A DNA stretch of 64,000 nucleotides from Syntrophorhabdaceae bacterium. Its GTDB lineage: Bacteria > Desulfobacterota > Syntrophorhabdia > Syntrophorhabdales > Syntrophorhabdaceae. Shown piece by piece: positions 61,100 to 64,000 of the stretch (position 1 is its first letter; each line of letters begins with the position of its first letter). A program made the position numbers and the translations under genes. The notes beneath the pieces were generated by a model. The model worked only from the letters and a program-made list of their open reading frames with translations, was not told where the DNA came from and searched no databases. The stretch is from assembly GCA_028698615.1 (NCBI GenBank), contig JAQVWF010000002.1, positions 1-64,000 of the forward strand, given 5' to 3'.

Positions 61100-63112
61100 T
61101 CAGAACTTGTAAACAAGATTGGTAAAATAGCTTCTGCCTGCCTCGGGGTAACCTTCGGCAAGGGAGTAATCCCTGTCGAATACATTCGATACCCCGCCTT
61201 CGATCCTGAGACCCTTCAGGAATTCATAGGCGGCCTTGAAATTGGTGACCGCGAAGGCCCTGGCGACCTCGATGCCGTCGGAAGAGCTGTATCGCTGGGA
61301 ATTGTATTCGATGTCCGCGATGAGGGAAAGACCCGTAAGCGGCGTGTATTTCGCGTAGGCCGCAAGCTTGTGTTTCGGGATATCGGTCACCCGCGTGGAG
61401 TCGGTCCGGTTGTCGGACCAGATATAGGTGTAATTGAAGCCGCCGTTCAGGTTCGTGATGATGGAGCCCGAGACATCGAGTTCGGCACCGTATCTCCTCA
61501 CATCGCCGATGTTCTGGTTCTGGTTCAATGTGGTTGCTGGATTGGAGGGATTGGGGACCTTGACCTGCATGACCATGTCCGATATATCGGAATAGAAGAT
61601 GGCGGTCTTCAGTGCGATTTTCTTGAAGAACGTATTCTGGTATCCCAGTTCGTAGTTGATGGCCTCCTCGGGTTTCAGGTTCGGGTTGGGCAGGGCCGTC
61701 CCCTGTTTGTAGGAGTACTTGTCCTTCATCGTGGGAAGCCTGGTTTTTTTCGCCACGCTGGCGTGGATCTTGCTCGTGTCTGTAAGATCATAGAAAAAGC
61801 CGATCTGGGGGTTGAGAGATGATTGACTGTCCTTTTGGAAATCGGAGAAAGTGTTGGTCTTCGAATCGTAAGCTTCCGCATTGATAGTCTTTATGCTGTC
61901 GTAGCTGGCGCCGAAGATGGTGTAGAATTTGTCGACTATCTGCAGCGTGTCCTCAAGCCCGACGGACCATATTTCGTCTTTGAAATTTTGGTAGGGGTTC
62001 GGCTGGTTGTGTTCCTTGTGGCGGTCTTCCTTGTAGTGGAAGGCCGCTTTGATGTTGTTCCTGGGAACAAGGGTCGTCCCGGCCTCAATGGAGCCGCCGG
62101 TGGTTTTGTCGCTATAATCGCTCATCCAGGAGGATTTCTTATCCATTGTCGAATAGGTATCGTTGTCATAACTGTATAGTGAGTTCTGATACTGATCGTA
62201 GTAGAACCTTACCTTGAAATAGGAGTCTTGCCCGACAGGTGTCTTTGATGTGAAGTAGACGCTCTCCTTGTCCCAGTAGGGCCACTGCCAGTAACGGATG
62301 GCAACGGACGGGTCCGTACCGGCATATACCGGGTTGCCTTTCACGCCGTGCTGGTTTGTGTAACTGATGGCGTACTCATGGCCGTCGAAGGGGGTGAACC
62401 CCAATTTCAGGTTGTACTTCCTGTCCCTATAGTAGGAATTGTCGCGGTGCCCGCCGTTTTCCGTCGGTCTTTCCGACCAATTGTCGGACATCCTCACGTA
62501 GTCGCTGCTCACATAGGACCCGCCGCCCTGGAGATACCATTTCTTCTGGTTCGTTCCGAGATTGATATAGCTCATGAAGGTGTCACCTGTGGCGTACCCG
62601 GTGCTGATACTCCCCTCGAAGGCCTTCTGCGGTCTTCTCGATATCATGTTGATGGCCCCGCCTTCGGTATTGGGGCCGTAAAGCACAGACGTGAACCCCT
62701 TGGAAACGGTGATCTGGGACATGTCGAATGTGGTGAAGCGCCCGAGGTCCGGATAGCCGTCATAGGGCACATAGATCGGAATGCCGTCAAGGAAGATGGG
62801 AACGCGTCTCATATCAAATCCACGGATGTAGACCATCTGTTCGTTTCTGCTGTTCTTTGTCAACGTTACCCCGGGGAGCAGGTTGACCGCCTGCGCCACG
62901 TTGTTCTTGTTGAAGTCGCGCATGTCTTCCTCGTAGATCCTTTCGACGGTCACATTCCTGCTCACCTCGGATCGGTCCTTTACCTCGATCTCGCCAAGGG
63001 TGAACACATCTTCCTTCGGTTTTTGGTTTTGCGCGCCGGAGGGTGTGGCCAATGCCAGGGTCAACACTGCAACGATAAGGACGAAGAGAGCGGATCGTGT
63101 TAGAGAAACCAT
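61100..63112 (-). CDS. TonB-dependent outer-membrane receptor
   Basis: This 670-aa protein has a signal peptide (ALFVLIVAVLTLALATPSGAQ) and a Ton-box-like stretch (DVFTLGEIEVKDR). The plug domain follows (NNVAQAVNLLPGVTLTKNSRNEQMVYIRGFDMRRVPIFLDGIPIYVPYDG), then a 22-strand barrel ending in aromatic YFTNLVYKF. It admits a bulky or scarce ligand across the outer membrane using TonB. It is the first gene of the uptake operon, 9 nt before the DUF4213 gene, under a promoter covered by ModE-like half-sites. AAGGAGG precedes the ATG. Confidence 0.94.
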   Translation of the reverse strand: MVSLTRSALFVLIVAVLTLALATPSGAQNQKPKEDVFTLGEIEVKDRSEVSRNVTVERIYEEDMRDFNKNNVAQAVNLLPGVTLTKNSRNEQMVYIRGFDMRRVPIFLDGIPIYVPYDGYPDLGRFTTFDMSQITVSKGFTSVLYGPNTEGGAINMISRRPQKAFEGSISTGYATGDTFMSYINLGTNQKKWYLQGGGSYVSSDYVRMSDNWSERPTENGGHRDNSYYRDRKYNLKLGFTPFDGHEYAISYTNQHGVKGNPVYAGTDPSVAIRYWQWPYWDKESVYFTSKTPVGQDSYFKVRFYYDQYQNSLYSYDNDTYSTMDKKSSWMSDYSDKTTGGSIEAGTTLVPRNNIKAAFHYKEDRHKEHNQPNPYQNFKDEIWSVGLEDTLQIVDKFYTIFGASYDSIKTINAEAYDSKTNTFSDFQKDSQSSLNPQIGFFYDLTDTSKIHASVAKKTRLPTMKDKYSYKQGTALPNPNLKPEEAINYELGYQNTFFKKIALKTAIFYSDISDMVMQVKVPNPSNPATTLNQNQNIGDVRRYGAELDVSGSIITNLNGGFNYTYIWSDNRTDSTRVTDIPKHKLAAYAKYTPLTGLSLIADIEYNSQRYSSSDGIEVARAFAVTNFKAAYEFLKGLRIEGGVSNVFDRDYSLAEGYPEAGRSYFTNLVYKF

Positions 63113-63139
63113 AAACAGAGCCTCCTTGTATCTTGATGG

Positions 63140-63182
63140 ATATAACGAACGTTATATATCATCGGATATAAGGACAAGTCAA
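63140..63182 (-). promoter_or_regulatory. Uptake-operon promoter with ModE-like operator half-sites
   Basis: On the minus strand, TTGACT (63177-63182), an 18-nt spacer and TATATA (63153-63158) precede the receptor gene. ATATAACG (63140-63147), CGTTATAT (63150-63157) and ATATAAGG (63166-63173) are half-sites resembling ModE boxes. The first two form a perfect palindrome with a 2-nt gap. The second and third have the CGTTATAT-N8-ATATAAgG arrangement. Confidence 0.65.
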
Positions 63183-63338
63183 GGCCAATTTTTCGTAATG
63201 GTTCGACATTGTGTCCATGCTGGAGGACGCGTGGTATATCCTACCGGAATAACAGGATATTGAGGACCTTCAGAATTGTTGTCGATGATGAACACCGGGG
63301 CCGGGTTTGGCGGGAGGTGCCTGGGTCAATATTGTAAC

Positions 63339-63368
63339 TTGACAGGATTACAGGATGTTTTCTATAAT
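63339..63368 (+). promoter_or_regulatory. Consensus promoter of the ModE-type regulator
   Basis: A perfect TTGACA (63339-63344), an 18-nt spacer and a perfect TATAAT (63363-63368) read toward the regulator gene. Confidence 0.8.
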
Positions 63369-63399
63369 TGCCTTGATGGAAGAACAAGGGGGCCTGTAT

Positions 63400-63726
63400 A
63401 TGAAAGTTGGTTACAAGGTATGGATAGATAATGACGGCAAGGCGTTCGGTGAGGGTCCTTACCAGGTGCTCAAACGGATAGAGGAAACGGGTTCCCTGCA
63501 CAAGGCGGCAATGGATCTCAATATGTCTTACCGCAAGGCCTGGCTGATGCTCCAGGCAATAGAGAAACGCCTGGGCTTCGCGCTTCTGGAACGAAGGGTG
63601 GGAGGTGTGTCAGGCGGCGGTTCCAACATAACGCCGGGGGGCAAGAAGTTCCTCAAAAGTTATGAAGGGTTTCGCGAGGACGTTAAGACTGTTCTGGAAA
63701 AGACCTTCAGGAAACATTTCAAGTAA
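63400..63726 (+). CDS. ModE N-terminal-domain regulator (LysR-type winged helix)
   Basis: This 108-aa protein (from ATG 63400 with AAGGGGG upstream) is the DNA-binding half of ModE: VGYKVWIDNDGKAFGEGPYQVLKRIEETGSLHKAAMDLNMSYRKAWLMLQAIEKRLGFALLERRVGGVSGGGSNITPGGKKFL. There is no molybdate-binding MOP domain. Earlier in-frame ATGs at 63355 and 63376 lie over or right after the -10 box. A leaderless start at 63376 is possible. It is divergent from the TonB-dependent uptake operon and probably represses it when Mo or W is sufficient, by a sensing route that is unclear without the MOP domain. Confidence 0.88.
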   Translation: MKVGYKVWIDNDGKAFGEGPYQVLKRIEETGSLHKAAMDLNMSYRKAWLMLQAIEKRLGFALLERRVGGVSGGGSNITPGGKKFLKSYEGFREDVKTVLEKTFRKHFK

Positions 63727-63731
63727 GAAAC

Positions 63732-63757
63732 GTTTCACGTTCCAATGCGCATGGAAC
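63732..63757 (+). repeat. GTTTCAC-type heptamer and small hairpin after the regulator stop
   Basis: GTTTCAC followed by GTTCCAA begins 5 nt after the stop. GTTCCA-N7-TGGAAC (63739-63757) can form a small stem. Confidence 0.5.
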
Positions 63758-63909
63758 ATGGGGCGTGGGAACGTTTGTTGAACGACAATGCGCTGTTCTC
63801 GTCATGTGGATTTGAGTCGTGTATCGAGAAAAGAAGGGAGCAGGGTAATGTGGCCGGTCTGGTGGACCGGAACCGGGATGACAGGAAAAAGACCAGTCTG
63901 TTCTTTGTT

Positions 63910-63922
63910 TGAAACCTGAAAC
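63910..63922 (-). repeat. GTTTCAG heptamer pair after the EF-hand gene stop
   Basis: On the minus strand GTTTCAG and GTTTCA(A) begin 6 nt after the stop codon at 63929, mirroring the copy at 63732. Confidence 0.5.
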
Positions 63923-63928
63923 TGTTTT

Positions 63929-64000
63929 CTACCTCTTCTTCACGCTGCCGTATTCCGCTTCGTTGAGGCCGCCGTCGCCGTTGCGGTCATATTTCTTGAA
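63929..64000 (-). CDS. EF-hand protein, C-terminal end only
   Basis: The last 23 codons of a minus-strand gene enter from the right edge: FKKYDRNGDGGLNEAEYGSV and a basic end. DRNGDGGLNEAE is a canonical 12-residue calcium-binding EF-hand loop. The rest of the gene lies outside the window, so length, export signal and partners are unknown. Confidence 0.65.
   Translation of the reverse strand, partial: FKKYDRNGDGGLNEAEYGSVKKR

Overview
The window reads as a chromosome segment of a strictly anaerobic, syntrophic, hydrogen-cycling bacterium. A deltaproteobacterial (Desulfobacterota) relative of Syntrophorhabdus is my best guess. That guess rests on five [FeFe]-hydrogenase-type proteins, a benzoate-CoA ligase-type enzyme, multiheme c-type cytochromes, a TonB-dependent outer-membrane receptor (so Gram-negative) and the moderately high GC content. 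I see no rRNA, tRNA, CRISPR array, insertion sequence or phage gene.

Layout. (1) 1-1865: a lipoprotein, a chagasin-type protease inhibitor and a 7-heme cytochrome. (2) 2160-11763, minus strand: a hydrogenase operon read from its Rex repressor through HydC (NuoE-like), HydB (NuoF-like) and HydA to a PAS-containing sensory hydrogenase and a SpoIIE-type phosphatase, followed by an aryl-CoA ligase. (3) 11764-14345: a palindrome-rich divergent region, a small ABM-like protein and a sigma-54 activator. (4) 14566-28085, plus strand: a 13-gene hydrogenase operon. It holds a redox-signalling module (two DRTGG proteins, two GHKL ATPases, a sensory hydrogenase, a PHP protein) and two tandem HydC-HydB-HydA sets. 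The first set has lost the cysteines of its thioredoxin-like ferredoxin domains. The second has a HydB fused to a GltD-type flavoprotein. (5) 29712-35457: aspartase and the H-cluster maturases HydF, HydG and HydE, so the cofactor needed by regions 2 and 4 is made next door. (6) 35586-42077: enolase, a CorA transporter, a Nudix hydrolase, small proteins (one Cys-rich and secreted, one with two FliM-type motifs) and a 13-heme cytochrome with two EF-hand loops coupled to a cytochrome b. (7) 42137-50440: a housekeeping/envelope run (ArsA, RsmD, CoaD, NfeD, stomatin, DacA, CoaBC, DegP-like, DUF1844). (8) 50639-55027: PurB, FMN split-barrel proteins, a class II photolyase and a 44-aa conserved small protein. 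(9) 55353-63726: an eight-gene TonB-dependent uptake operon (receptor, TonB, BtuCDF-like ABC transporter, FmdE-type protein, methyltransferase, shortened DUF4213/DUF364 protein), divergent from a ModE-type regulator whose likely operator covers the operon promoter. This points to molybdate or tungstate uptake. An EF-hand protein runs off the right edge.

How it fits together: the three HydABC-type complexes can exchange electrons between NAD(P)H, ferredoxin and H2. Rex would tie one of them to the NADH/NAD+ ratio, and the sensory hydrogenases with phosphatase and ATPase partners would report H2 or redox state. Recurrent non-coding signals are heptamer repeats placed 5-7 nt after stop codons and promoters whose -10 box lies only 5-8 nt before the start codon (leaderless mRNAs). 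All functional calls come from reading motifs by eye; no database search was run.
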